Assembly: GCF_947623445.1 (NCBI RefSeq) | Contig: NC_135243.1 | Coordinates: 22,514,479-22,578,478 of the forward strand | Source: Clavelina lepadiformis | Taxonomy: Eukaryota > Chordata > Ascidiacea > Aplousobranchia > Clavelinidae | DNA length: 64,000 nt | Direction of reading: 5' to 3' | Shown here: positions 12,086 to 25,100 of the stretch, in pieces | Layout: each line of letters opens with the position of its first letter | Numbering within the stretch: the stretch's first letter is position 1 | Program-made: the position numbers and the translations under genes | The notes under the pieces: model-generated | The model's input: the letters and a program-made list of their open reading frames with translations, nothing else | Told to the model about the DNA's origin: nothing | The model's database searches: none

Positions 12086-13904
12086 TGCTAAGTGACAATG
12101 GGAAGAGTAGAAAACTTAAAGTGTCCCTTGAACAAGCACCTTATATCGACAAACTAAGTCACCTTTCGCCCATTGACATAAAACACCAAAGCAGTCTTGG
12201 CTTTGTTCCAAATATGCTCCGCTGGCATTTTGCCCAATAAGGATAGCAATACGTTTATTTCGTAAGAAAACTGAACTTAAAACCACAACATATCATCACA
12301 TTTGAAATATAAAATGTTACTAAAAGTTTAAGCTGCAGCTTTCTAGCAGTTTTCTTTCGCCATCCAACAGTTTAAATAGTACTAGTACCCTCAGAGACTT
12401 TAGTAAAAGTTCTTCATTTTATTACCATAACAACACGACTATGTAGGCTCGATTGATTTTGAAGAGAGTTAGATAAATCGCTTAAAAACTGAAATTTTAT
12501 TGTTTGCTCAATCTTTTTGATACACTTCTTAATATATCTCAGTCCGTTTCTGACAAACTACGGCTGCAAGGTTGTTTCCTTTATTCAATGCAGCAGTGTA
12601 ACTACATTTACGCATTAAAGCGGACTTCCTGTGTTTGCGGACTTCCTGTGTTCAGGGAAGTGTGATGTCCAAGTAACCTTAGTTATAGCCTGCAGTCAGC
12701 AGATTTTATTGAGCTGCTTACTACAGGTGAACTCTCTCTTCCTGCCAGGTTACTCTGTCACCAAACAAAAGTCGCCACCTCGAAAGCTTTTAATTGTTTA
12801 ACTAACTTAAACCTTTTAGATTCCTAGACTATACGGCTGTGTTTGCTTGACTGAAATATCTGTAAACTTCTGATAACATAAAATATTTTAGATGACAGGA
12901 AAAACCTCCATTGGATTTACTTTAAATAACAGCTTTGCACTGTCGTTCCGCAAACACATGTAAGCTATTCAAGCGTAATGGTTACTCTCAATGTTTGTTG
13001 AAAGACAAGTTTTAGCGACAACGTTGACATATCAACTTTATCGTGCTGTTCGTTGCTGCCATCGAGTTTGCGGCGTTACGCAAACAAAGAAGTTATAGGT
13101 CCTCATGCTTAGGTTTACGAATGTTTAACGATTGTACGAGTGATTGTAAACTATGTTCAAAGAGTCATAATCGCCTACATGCTAATGCTCAAAAAAGTAT
13201 CTAGTACTCGTTCAGACAAGGCGAATTTCAAACAGTTAAACTAACTTAAAAAAAATACACAAATTGACCTTTTATTTCGCTGGTTTGGCTTATTTACGTT
13301 TGCACTTGTGATGGCCGAATGACGAACCCATTAGTGAGTGTCCTATGGACGTACAACCAGTTTTTGACTAAGATAGTATACTATATAGTATGTAGGATAT
13401 GTAAATATGTAGATAGTATACCAATACTGTATACCGCAATATAAATTTAATTGTTTTAATTAATTTTAATTGAGGTTTTTCTTGATAATTAAAGACCGAT
13501 GTTTGGTAAAGTCGGTGAGATGTGAAACGTTTTGATAATCCATGATTTGATTTTTGATTCTAAAAAATCTAGGTTGCTAGTTGTGTTATATTTTTGAGCA
13601 TAATGGCAAATACATGAGACTGAACTTTATCCAAGGCTCAAGAAGGCTGTGAAAAGTTCCAACTCAAACTGTACATTTAAGACTGTAGATTCCAGCGTTA
13701 ACCTGCTCTGTTGTCTTCAGTATTGCGAAGAAGAGCTAAGAAACCGACCAAAAACTGACCTGTGGTCGCATTTAGTTGAGTTGCATTCTTGACTTGCGTA
13801 TTTTGCACATGGAATTACTTACACTTTGGTTGCTATGCAGACAACCGAGCATGCAAACCGTAGACCGATGATAACCATCAGAAACAAACTGTATTGCTTA
13901 AAAA

Positions 13905-14114
13905 ATGTTTGGCAGGAAAAAGAGTAATCTTACAGTAGGCTATATAAAAAGGTTGTCTAATGGACTAAACACACAAGATTTACTGAAAGGTCGAGGTAGC
14001 TCGTTAGCGACAACTAACGTTGAAAAGAAACGCCTTAATGGTCGACATAAAAAGCAATTAACAGAAAGAAAAAATGGAGTCTATCGGAACGCATTATTGA
14101 AATACGAAATATAA
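13905..14114 (+). other. Short basic open reading frame, unit 1
   Basis: A 69-codon frame rich in Lys and Arg (GRKKSNL near the start, EKKRLNGRHKKQ in the middle). It is repeated at 31917-32126, and unit 3 has a longer 119-codon version because of a one-base difference near the start and a changed stop. No family is recognised, and there is no evidence of splicing or a promoter. It may well be chance. Confidence 0.2.
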
Positions 14115-15700
14115 CACTTATACCTCACCGCCCTTTTGTTTCATATTTCCAATAATACTTCTGGCTTACATTGCACAAATCTATAAAAAGCATAAAAGAA
14201 ACGAATGGGATCGGTTGTGTGGAAATCGATCTGCAAAATTTCAGTGACATGAAACTGAACGATTTGAGTTATATCACGATGTAACTAAACACACCAAATT
14301 TTGAAAACAAAGGAATGTTACTTGCGAGACAACGGTATACTGGACATTAAACAAAAGGAATTTGTGATGCTGCATTGAACTTTTTACTTTGCACGACTTA
14401 AACTGAGCGACGACATATCATTGCTTGATTCCTGGCTTTGAAAAACACTTAGTTGATATATTTACTGTTTTAATTACTTGGATCTAGCTCGAACTGGAAA
14501 CTGTCTACAAAGTCCACAAACTCATCGTTAACGGCTTGCCCGAAATATTACAAACAACAACGTTGCTGAGCATAAGTTGTCGAACATTTATGCCTGAAAA
14601 ATTATTACTGCGAGGCAAAAATTTTGACGGCTTTTATTTCTCTAAAATCCCCGTCAATACCAAAATCATGAACACTGTGGCAAATATTTTAAGTGTAATT
14701 ATGTCATGACATTTTATTTAATAATAAACATTACAAAATACGTTTCTGCATAATAAAATGTCAGAGTTGTAGTAGGTGTAATAGTTTCGCTATCTTGTTT
14801 ATCTGTTAAATCTATTAAGCGTTTCGCGCTTAACACCTGTTTTCCATAACGAGCGACTTTAGACCGGGGCAGGAGTATTAAAATTTGTTTATGCATGTAA
14901 CATTTTTTTCAACTAAAGTCTGTCATAAATCTATATTTGCTGCAACTAGAAGCGCTATTTTTGGTTGCCAAAGAGAGACAGTTTTATTTATGTTTATTTA
15001 TCGCTTGTCGATTCAAAGCAAACTACAAAATCAGCAAATTACTTTTAGCATAAAATCATATGATATGTGTGATACTTTATGATGTATATGATCAAATGTA
15101 ACATGATTCATGAGATAAAATCACTTTACATCCAAATATTGATCACGTAAAATTGCAAAATTTCATGAAATGAAATATTTACAAATTTTAAAATATACAT
15201 TCTCTAAATTTTTACTTCACAAAATGTATATTATCCGGAACTGTTGATCATCATGTTTGTAGTTTAAAAGTTTACTAAAAGACTAAGGACATAAAATGAG
15301 TACAAAGTAAAATTGAAAAATGTACAGAATCAATTTATAGAAATAAACCATTTTAATAATAGCAACACAAATACTGGTGAAAATTTCAGAATCAGATTTC
15401 GAAAAAAAGCGGAAAAAACTCAATATTATAAAGCATAATCAATTCTTGCGATTTGCATTAAAACTTTTAATTGAGTCTTTCAAGCAGAATCACTAATATT
15501 TTTGTACATCATTTTGTGTAACTCAGTGAAATTATAAAGCCATGTGTAAAAAATTAAAACAATAATGTAAGTTTTTAAACTGTAAAGCGTCATTCAGATC
15601 ATGCCGCTTGTGTGCTACTTTCCCATCGATTTTCATTGTTTCTTGTGACAATGACTCCGAGTTCTGCTGATATGTGATTATTGAAATGGGTTGACGTTGT

Positions 15701-18051
15701 TTATTTTCTTAGTTTAAACAATTTTGATAAAGATTTTTCTGCTGGGGAAGATAGGAATTTACAAGTCTCATCCGCCATGAGTCTGAGGTCCCTTAAAATA
15801 CAAAAACAAAATTATTTAAAACTAGTTGCTATGTAATTAATTTTGTGGTGAGGCAATGCTTCTTGTTCAAATATCAAACGTCAGTTCTCTGTTGAATTAT
15901 AGAAAACTTTGGAAGATCACGCCTTTATGCTTCGTATATTTTGAAAACACATTTGCTACTGCAGTATCGTATATTTTAGATTAAGTTTTATTGTTTTACT
16001 GGTTTGGGTCGTTTATTCGCATATTTGTCAGTAGATCGAACAGTTCTAATTGCTTCTGAACTTTCCCTTTGTTTCTCTTCGACTGACAAATGTTACAGAT
16101 TAGTTGCAAGGAAGCTTTTCTGTTTGACTCTTGATCTATTTGCGTATGGTAAAGGTATGGTTAGTTACTGATTAGCTTTTAAAATGCTTTATGAAATAAA
16201 AATAAAATAGAAAAAATGTACAAATTATCAATTAATATTTTCAACAAAATTTGAATAATATTATGAATAATGACATGCTTTTTGTAACCAACATAACATG
16301 TTTATTATTTAAATAAACCATTTTTACCTGAATTTAAAAATTTTGTTATGTAATCAACGGATTCAGGACATTTTAGAATTGCTGCTGCATTGTCGTCATT
16401 GCGAGCAAGCTGAGCTAAACCATCAAACATTTCCAACAGCGAATAACTTCCTCTTTTGAGCTTAATGTCTTTATTGCTTGCAACAGCTTTGTTGATATTC
16501 TTTGATTTGGTTTCCCAAATAGAAGAAATGAGATTAAAAGTAATAAAAGCTCGTAGATTTTTATCAAAGTATTTTGAAGTTATTACATCAATTACCAGCA
16601 TCTTTTGAAATACTAACCTCCACAATGTAGTTAATTAAAGACTGATGGACTTTCAAGGAACCGAGCTGATCTTCCTCTGCCATGTAAGTCACAGAAAAAG
16701 CAATGAAGGTTAAAAATTCCATCCTTTCTGGTCCCTGTGTCAATGCAATGCAAACAGAAAATAATGTAGTGTGATTGATGTGAGAACTAATATTGTTCCT
16801 AAGACTAGTATCGAGCGCAGATATTCAGCTGTTTTCAAAAGATTTTTTGTTAAATACGTTTTTTGAATTGTTGATACTTTTTGCGTAAATTTTACTTTCC
16901 AATGCGTTCTGATTATATTCAGTTTAAGTAAAGCTACAATAAAGCTAAATTACCACTTCTTTGACCATTTCGTGTCTAAATTCTGACATTATTTCAAAGG
17001 TGTTTTGTACTTTTGCATAAATCAAAGGCTCTGGTCTTTTTGCACAGTTGTACATAATACCTACAGCTTTTTGTTCTGCATAACCTTTCACCTAAAAAAA
17101 TTAATATCTAAGTTGAAATACTAGAAACAAAGAAAGTCAATGTAGCCAAACTTAAAAGGTTTTTCAGATTAATGAGTACCTTAAAATGTAATGGTAGTTG
17201 ATTATGCGTAAGGGTAATCATTAGTACCTCCAATGGAAGCCAAAATAAGCCTTGTAAATATTGCAAATGTACGGCCATCAACGTAATCAAACCTTGCTTG
17301 CAACATTCAAAGCAAAATTCTGAGCTAGTTTCAGTCATGTTAAACACCAATCCTTTAAGTACTTCCAAGAATCCATATCTCACGCTAAGTAAAACAACAA
17401 AACAATTTAGTATGAGAAATTAAAATGAAAATAGCCCGCTAATTAGTCATGATTAAGAGATGCATCAAGCATGTATGCAAGTATAATCACCAAGATTAAT
17501 TAAAAATGACCAAGTATAAAAAGTTTCTTTCGCCTTGCATGAACCAATATAAACTTTCAGGGCGTGGGTGTTGAAGGTATGTTTGGCAAAGGCAAAAATG
17601 CCAACCACGACCTATGCAAAGCAACCTGGTATTTCAAGTGGAATCATGTATGACCCAAAAAAATTCGAGTGAAAAGCACTTTCGAATCGATATAGCCTTT
17701 CAAAATTAATAAATAAATCTATTATAAGAAAGCAAAGAAGATTTTATTACTTTCCACCATATTTGCATTGATTTAGACTATTAATAATACAGAGGTAAAT
17801 GCAAATACTTTACTACCTCAAATGTCATTTTTTGGCTCAAATAAAACACGTATAAAAATAGATGAAATCATTTTTAATTTTAGCATTAACTTAAGTAAAA
17901 TAAAAAAATAAACAAACAGCTTGCTGGCAATGCCAGCCTACCTGTCAATTGGATATTCATTTCCATCATCAATTAAAATCATGAAATATTGAAGAAACAG
18001 TGGAATAACATCATGACTTATCATCTCATCCACAACATCGTTTTGAAAGCT
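15701..18051 (-). pseudogene. Gene A fragment, unit 1 (armadillo-like, 5' truncated)
   Basis: Seven in-phase minus-strand exons, 5' to 3': 17942-18051, 17228-17384, 16954-17091, 16618-16734, 16328-16499, 16000-16135, 15701-15791 (stop TAA at 15701-15703), about 306 residues in total. The protein is alpha-helical with Leu- and Asn-rich repeats (FDGLAQLARNDDNAAAIL, SLQLICNICQ) suggesting an armadillo-type fold; I do not recognise the family. All splice sites are usable and no stop interrupts it, but the 5' exons present beyond unit 3 are missing because the duplication breakpoint lies just upstream. Its own promoter is therefore absent, and it sits directly behind the 3' flank of XDH copy 2. 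Confidence 0.75.
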
Positions 18052-18190
18052 CTGCAAAAATAATTTACATTTTATCAATTTCGGTAACATTGTTAGAGCA
18101 AAATACGTAAAAGAAAGTGTTTGCATATTACGTATACAAATTAGCTAGCAAGAAATTACAAGCGCAAGCTGAAAGCTTGTAATGTGACAC

Positions 18191-18203
18191 GTCTCAGCTT
18201 GTC
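18191..18203. other. Duplication junction between units 1 and 2
   Basis: On the left, sequence shared with the end of unit 3 runs as far as TGTGACAC and TCTCA; on the right, homology to the start of unit 1 begins at TCGTCCAAAC (18204). The few bases between include CTTGTC, which also occurs about 16 bases before the homology start in the left flank (near 173), so a short-homology or filler join is likely. The breakpoint falls in the gene A intron between the exons at 17942-18051 and (in unit 3 numbering) 55304-55443. Confidence 0.8.
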
Positions 18204-19164
18204 TCGTCCAAACACGTTTTATTTACTGTAATTATTGCATTTCAACCGTTTAATAAAACCTTTAGCTTCTTTTTTGTGACACACAAAACAATTTTGTGTT
18301 CTATTGTCGATTTACTCAGTGACACTTTTTTTCGAAACTTTCGGTCTGAATAAATCGAACTTGATTAAGTATGCTTCGTGCTTCGACCTGAAACTCGTCT
18401 CTATGAACATTAACCGATTTCTTTACTTTCTTTGTTGAGATTATGTTTTTACTGTCATGTAAGATTTACTTTTATAGAGAAATGCAAGAAACTGTACTGA
18501 AATTAGAAGCTGTAGATCAAACTGATGTCATTTTGATCTTTAGATTAGGTTTATCGAAGTAACGTTTGCGTTTGTTACATATACTATAGCGCAAAAAAAA
18601 AATTTTTGCTGTTTAATTACAGAAGCTGTTAATTGTGGAAAGAAATTACAGATACATACGTAACCGAAAATTCTTGCCTTCTGGTGCCAGGCTGTTTTCT
18701 CACATTCACGGTGAATGGCGACATCATCAATAAAACCCAAGAAAGCAATTTATTTCATTAAACAGCCCCCACAATCAAAACCAAACCGACCTCCTTAAAT
18801 CACTTAACAACGGATTTTACAGAATGCAAAAGGTGAGGTGCCAAACTATTGATAGGATAAGAGCGCACTAAACGTGAGAGCAACGATAATTAATCGCAGG
18901 TAATCAGCTAAAACCAAAACACCGTGAAGTAATCATCGCACATCAAGCAGAAAATTAACGCACCATAAAAACGGTAAAATATAAGATACTATAAATAACA
19001 CGTGACATATTTTCGTCACACATATACAGTAAAATTGTTTTGTGCAAGATGGAACATGATGGCAGTTATACAGTTACATCTTATCCATTTTTCGAACAAG
19101 TATTACAATCTCTATAACATGAAATTAACAACAACTGCCAACATTAAAATACAAGCATACAAAT

Positions 19165-22100
19165 TTATGCTTGGATAGACCATGGGGTCAGTTTCTCTTC
19201 ATTTGTTGAATGTGACGCGTGCTGAAAGCCAAAAATATTGGTTAATCGAGAAATGTCAAGAAGGTGATATTACTATAGTTCTTACAAAATCATTAAATGT
19301 GTTCCTATGTTGAGTTATGATTAAGTTTGCTTTGAACAAACCTGTTTGGTGAAGCGGTCAGCGCAAGACATTCTAATACGTTCTGCTGACGCGGGAGAAT
19401 CCAGTCGGAACTCTCTTGGCAATCCCGAGTCTTCTCTGGCGTAACCAATCGCGTCTTTTATCGCAAAGAGAACCGATGACGCTAAAAAAAGTGGCGGTTC
19501 ACCGACGGCCTAAGAATATATGGAAGTATGCAGTTTAAGGTCTTATTAAGTTAATGTACTTCAACTACATTACTGCTAACTGCAAACAGTTGTACCTTCG
19601 ATGAAAATATTGCTTGCTTGTTGGATACATCTCTCAGCAAATGTACGTTGAACTCTTTAGGGCAATCCCCGAAACCGGGAATCTTGTAAGTTCCTGGTCC
19701 TCTTGTGAGCATTTCTCCTTTTGGCGAGTAAAGCGGTTCTTCCAAAGTCATCATTCCATACCCTTGAGTAAAAGCTCCTTCGATCTAAGAACAAATAGTT
19801 CTTTTTCTTTCTAGTCGTCTGAATGTTTCACACACGATATATTTTGACTTAATTTATTGATATCAAAAACATCTTTTAGGTCAGTTATAAATGATAACCA
19901 GTACCAGTATTAAGCTATCACGACAAAATACCTCACCTGTCCAATGTCGATGCTTGGATTAAGACTTCTTCCCAAATCCATGACGATGTCAGTTCTGAGC
20001 ACGATGTGATCTCCAGTCAAGCAGTCAATTTCAGCTTCAGACACCGCTGCACCGTATGTAAAGTAACTGAACCGTTTTGATTTTCCAATCTTCCCGCTTT
20101 CCCTGTCCCAATCCCAAAAGAGATCAGGGATTCTGAAAGGAAAGTTACTAAAATTAAAGGCAGTGAAGAGATAAATAAACAAAAACACGAAAAACTATGA
20201 AGTGAAATTAAAAAGGTAGTTTGACAACCAGCTATATACATCATCCATGAAAAATAACCAGTTGGATCATTAAAATTATAAACTTCTTGATCATTAAACT
20301 AATTGTTCACATAAGTTAGATTAAATATAGGCCTACAGTTAAGTAGCAAAAAAAATGTAAATAAACTGCAAGTCTTTGATAATTCAAAATATCTCTTTTA
20401 ACCGTGCAACGTACATGTATTATATCAACGTATAGCCTTTATACCTGTAGAATCCAGTTGCAGAAAGGCTGATTTGCTCAAAATAGGCCTTTTCGATTGT
20501 TTCATTCCAACTTAACTCTGGGTACTTGGACTGAATAGGCTGAAGTCTTGACACGATTACTTCGCATGCATTCTGTTGGAAACAAGTTTTTGTTCTTAAA
20601 AACAACCTTGTTGTGGATTTACTTGTTTCAAAACAAATTATGGGCAGTATTAACAATAATAGATATAACAAATATTAACAATATTATATTTATTGTATGT
20701 TATTATTAATCCGTTTTTTCTTGAAAAAAATGAACTACCAGTACTCTAAATGATCAGCTTTGCACCTTTACAGCCATGCCGTTGGTATCAGAGCTTACAC
20801 TGGCAGCGGTACCAGATGCATTTGGAACGGTGCTGGTGCTTGTTTCAGAAAGATGTATCATTGCATGTGGTACGCCTAAGCAGCGGCTTGCAATCTGTAA
20901 ATTTAAAGGTCGTAGTTATTTTTTCAACGCTTAACTTGTGTAGGATATTATAGTATATCAGAATACTAACTTGAATCATTTTCGTGTGTAGCCCCTGTCC
21001 CATTTCGGTTCCTCCATGAGTAACTAGAACTGATCCGTCTCTGTAAACATGCACCAGTGCCCCAGCCTGGTTGAGATAGTTTTCTTCGAAAGAGATGCCA
21101 AATTTTGTTGGAACACACGAAATGCCTCGTTTGCGCCACCTATGTTATAAAAATTGTAAACTGTCACAAACCGTGGTTAAAGAAAAAAAAACGTAACTAA
21201 AAGATGAGCACTGCTGACATTGAGCAGCTTTGAACACTTTGTTGCAAAAATTTAACCTTCTTTGTTAACCTCATTTTCTTGTTGTAGGTTTTGATCTCTG
21301 CTTTTCGTTTGTCGAAATTTGCACGTTGCATGCATTCTTGCCAGCATCTTCTCACAAAGAAATTGTCAAGCTTTTGAGCAAAGTGAGTTAAATCCCCTTC
21401 CTCATACATATTCATTGCTCTAATCTGGTTTAAAAACGACAAACAACATTAATGATCAGACGGTTTTGTTACTAAAAAATATCAATTTTTCTTATAACAA
21501 CAGTATAAAGTTAGGTTACTGTGCAATTTATGCTATATATCAGGGGTAGCCAAACTGCGGCTCTCGAGCCGCATGCGGCTCTTTGAGCCTTTAATTGCGG
21601 CTCTTTAATGAATTTGCATTGTTGAATTAGACATGCATTTTCCCGGTCTAGACGAGTTGTTTGATCAGATTATGAAACAATGCGTTCTATCACACGTAGT
21701 AACAATGGACTCATTGTTAGTAATAATCAAATTACACTCCAAAAAGGACATTATTGTACAGAAGTGTGCTAACTTGTACACTGTAGTTAAGTAAACTGTC
21801 AGTTTGAAGCTGTACCTCAGGGTTGACCTAGTTTTAAGTCTTGGTTACGGTTACACTAATAATTGCATAAAGAGTTGGTGAAGCCCAGGTGGAGACTCAT
21901 AGTATCACCACGCAGCACTAATGTTTATCAATAGCTACACTTCGTTGTGAGTGAATAAATTCGTATTTTTTATTGTGTTTGTGTTGCGGCTCTTTTAAAG
22001 CTCGAATTGGTAATATGCGGCTCGAGCAGGAAGCAGGTCTGGCCACCCCTGCTATATATGATGTCATTAACTATGACTGACATTCGATAAAAAAGACTAA

Positions 22101-25100
22101 AAATGCATAAATACATTTAACATAATGACGTAAGCAAGTCGAATTTTTCACCTTTTCTGGATCCAGTTTTAATACTGCGGCCACTCTAGTGATCCATTCT
22201 TCTACAACAAGCATGCTCTGCGGTCCACCGAATCCACGAAACGCCGTGTTGGACGCAATATTGGTGCGACACATGACGCCTTTAAGGCTAACATTTGGTA
22301 TTCTAAAATTACATGTTATTTCTTTGATAAGTTAACTTAACTTCTGTGCAAGAATTTGGAATTTTGTACCTAATTTTCGCTTAAACGCAAACGCGCATTA
22401 TACTTAATAAACTTCTACATGCAGATATTTATCATAAGTTCAAAAGACCACAGAAAGAATGCCGCACTGAACCGAACAATCGACAAATATTATTAGTTTT
22501 AATTCAACCTGTAACAATTATCCGAGTGGAACAAGGCACGGTCCATCACACCGGAAGAGTTATCCAAAGTGTTTCCGCAGTTTGAGTACAAATTATTCTT
22601 TAGAGCTAAAATTTTCCCTTCCTGATTAAAACCAACCTATTGAAAAAAGAAACATATTGTTTTTATACAGTATAGGTAAAGAAGCATCAGCAGATAGGTA
22701 AAGCATCAATGTTCAAACACAATGTCTTCAGTTTCGTTCTCTGATGTTGCTTACAGTTTTAAAACCGGAACAAACTAACTTACCTTATATTTAGAAAGGA
22801 AGGCATGGCGTTGTCCAGTTATGAGCATGTCTTCCTGTCTGGTTAGCATACATCTCACTGGCTTTCCGCACCTGCCAAGTTCAGACAAAGCGTGAATTCT
22901 TTGGCCACGTCATACAAAACTATTATACAAACATTATGGTATTCTTTTCAAATTTTTGTAAACATTAAGAGAGCATTTAACTTGCTTGTTGGCGGCCACA
23001 ACTACAGGATTTGAGAGAACGTTGTATCTTGTTTCCTTTCCTCCAAATCCTCCGCCCATCCTTTTTACTCTTACGACTATTTTATTGCATTGGACCCCTA
23101 GAGCCCGTGCAGCCTAACAACACTTATTATACAGTGACATTCCAAATAATCTAAATGAATTTGATGTTTAAGGCAAGACATGATTCAAGGACATAATGTG
23201 TATTGTCTGCTTATCTACGTTGATTTCAAGTAAATGTTAAGATATTAAGTAGAAGTTTGTAGGCAATTAACTATAAAAACTAAAAACTTACTGTATACAT
23301 ATATTTGCGATACATTCCTTGATTATGTTGAATAGTTTCGAACTTATCACTTACATTCAATTGTAGACCTGAGGGATTTTGTGAGGAAGCAAATATTTCC
23401 ATTTCTCCGTCCTCTCCCTTCGGCACCGCAAGACATGCTTGCGTTTCCAGGTAGAAATGCTCTTGGCCAGCAATTCTACGAAAATATCGTGGTGAGTTAA
23501 AAAAAAATAGACAAATTTAATTAAAAATGAGACCAAAATACTTTTCCAGTGTTAATAACGCGATTTTGTATTAATTGCCAGATTAGTTGTCTATACAAAT
23601 ATATGGCAAATCAATATACACCATTACATTTTTATTTACCTGCATTTATTTTTTACAAGATTGGTGTCTACAAAAATTTAGATATGAACCAGTCAATGTA
23701 TACAGTCGAACTTCTATTAACCTGCATTCGCCACTAATAACGTGATCACAGGATTCCATCACAGTCTCAGCGTCTCCCTGAATCATTTTGCTGACTGGTT
23801 GGAAATAAGACTCATGCTCTATTGCTTGCTGTAAAATGGAAGTTTCAGGTAAAATATTAATTAGAATATATTTTGACAATTTCGGTCTCTTGTAATTGTT
23901 TTGATCCCAACAACCTTTACCTCAATTGTTATTATTCTTGGCGTTATGTCTTCATACTCAACGGTCACTAGTCTGGCTGCCCTTTGCGCATGCGCATTAT
24001 TATCTGCAACCACAGCACCAATGACATGACCCACATAGGTCACCTGAATCAAAGTTTTTCATCACAATTACGTTTTATGTGGCTTCTGGAACAGCTGAGT
24101 TGAAAGAAGAGCGACAGTCACTCAACATAAACACAACATTGATCATTTTACGACAGGTCAATAAAATGTCAAAAAAGCCAAAATAGTAAAATATTCACTT
24201 TTTCTTTGGCAAAAACTTGATCCTGTTTATCAATTCCAACATTATTGGAACCAGGTACGTCACGATAATCTACGTAGGTGACAAAGCCTGGTGTTCCTAT
24301 TGCTTCGTCAATATTAACACCTCGAATGTAGGCATGAGCTCTTGTACTTGTCACCAAGCACAAATACAATTCATCTATTAAAGAGCAAACTTTTGTAAAA
24401 TATTACGCTGCTTGTATCCGCTTAGCTTCAAACTATGGCCTACTTTTGAACTAATTGTCGTTTCCAGCAGCCCAAGGAAAGTATTGCAATGTGCAATTTC
24501 TTCTTACCAGCATAATGTGGAATGTCATCTAAATAAATTGCTTCTCCGGTCACTTGCTTTACAGCTGAAAGATGCTTCATTGGCCTTCCGACGGGATCAT
24601 CAGCCGGTTGTTCTGCCGGCACCTTTCAAGTACGCATAAATATTGAGGAAAGTTTATTGTGGAACATTCAATATCATTTGATATGATGTTTACAGAACTT
24701 TACATCTTCATATGTTTGTGTGTTCAAGCGTCCATAATAATCCCCACCCAGAGGAACTTGCGTAGACGTTTCTTCAACTGACAAGACAACCTGCTATTGT
24801 CACACAAAGAAACTTAGAAAGGAAATTCATTGTAAGATTTATTCAAAACAAAGCAATAATGCCAAATTTACTTTGGATATTCCGTCCTTGATCAAACATT
24901 CCTTCACATGGACAAAGAACTTAAAGAAAAAACTGGCTGCGAGAGCTTCTCTGTACTCCACCATTCCTCCAGGAGTACTCAGTGTAAGAGGCAAGTCCTC
25001 AGCAAGCCATCTAATTCCATCCTCCTGCAAGCTTTCATCCCATTCCCTAGAGCAAAAAATTCAACTTTTCAATATCTAAATTTAAACATTTACGTTTTTG

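Larger units (their letters stand above)
11455..15700. other. Intergenic region between XDH copy 1 and gene A fragment
   Basis: No gene is recognised here apart from possible XDH exon 1 sequence. An in-frame Phe-Val-Asn-Gly-Lys stretch sits on the minus strand at about 11494-11508, where an XDH first exon would encode it, but it is followed at once by TAG and has no GT donor. The region holds a 344-bp hAT remnant (11742-12085), a tandem 18-bp duplication of GCGGACTTCCTGTGT near 12618-12650, an AT-rich TAGTATAC-type palindromic stretch near 13370-13440, and a short basic open frame at 13905-14114. The XDH promoter should be here but no element could be assigned. Confidence 0.55.
194..18203. 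repeat. Tandem segmental duplication, unit 1 (18.01 kb)
   Basis: First of three direct copies of an 18.01 kb unit. Homology with the next unit starts at the TCGTCCAAAC sequence at 194; bases 1-193 are not repeated and are the left flank of the array. The unit contains XDH copy 1, an intergenic segment with DNA-transposon remnants, and the 3' exons of gene A. Differences from unit 2 that I could see: an A-run length near 593, one indel near 2422, a C/T change at 4418, synonymous coding changes at 4980, 5416 and 11217, a change at 7359-7364 that affects a splice acceptor, and an A-run length near 15408. The near-identity means either a very young duplication or assembly duplication. Confidence 0.95.

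Noticed and set aside
11944..12240. 98-codon plus-strand open frame, present in all units
   Set aside because: It runs across the right end of a hAT-type MITE and into flanking DNA; no domain, no splice context, and its content is explained by the element.
13370..13440. Palindromic TAGTATAC-rich stretch as a possible regulatory site or replication origin
   Set aside because: Simple AT-rich sequence of a kind common in this DNA; nothing ties it to a function.
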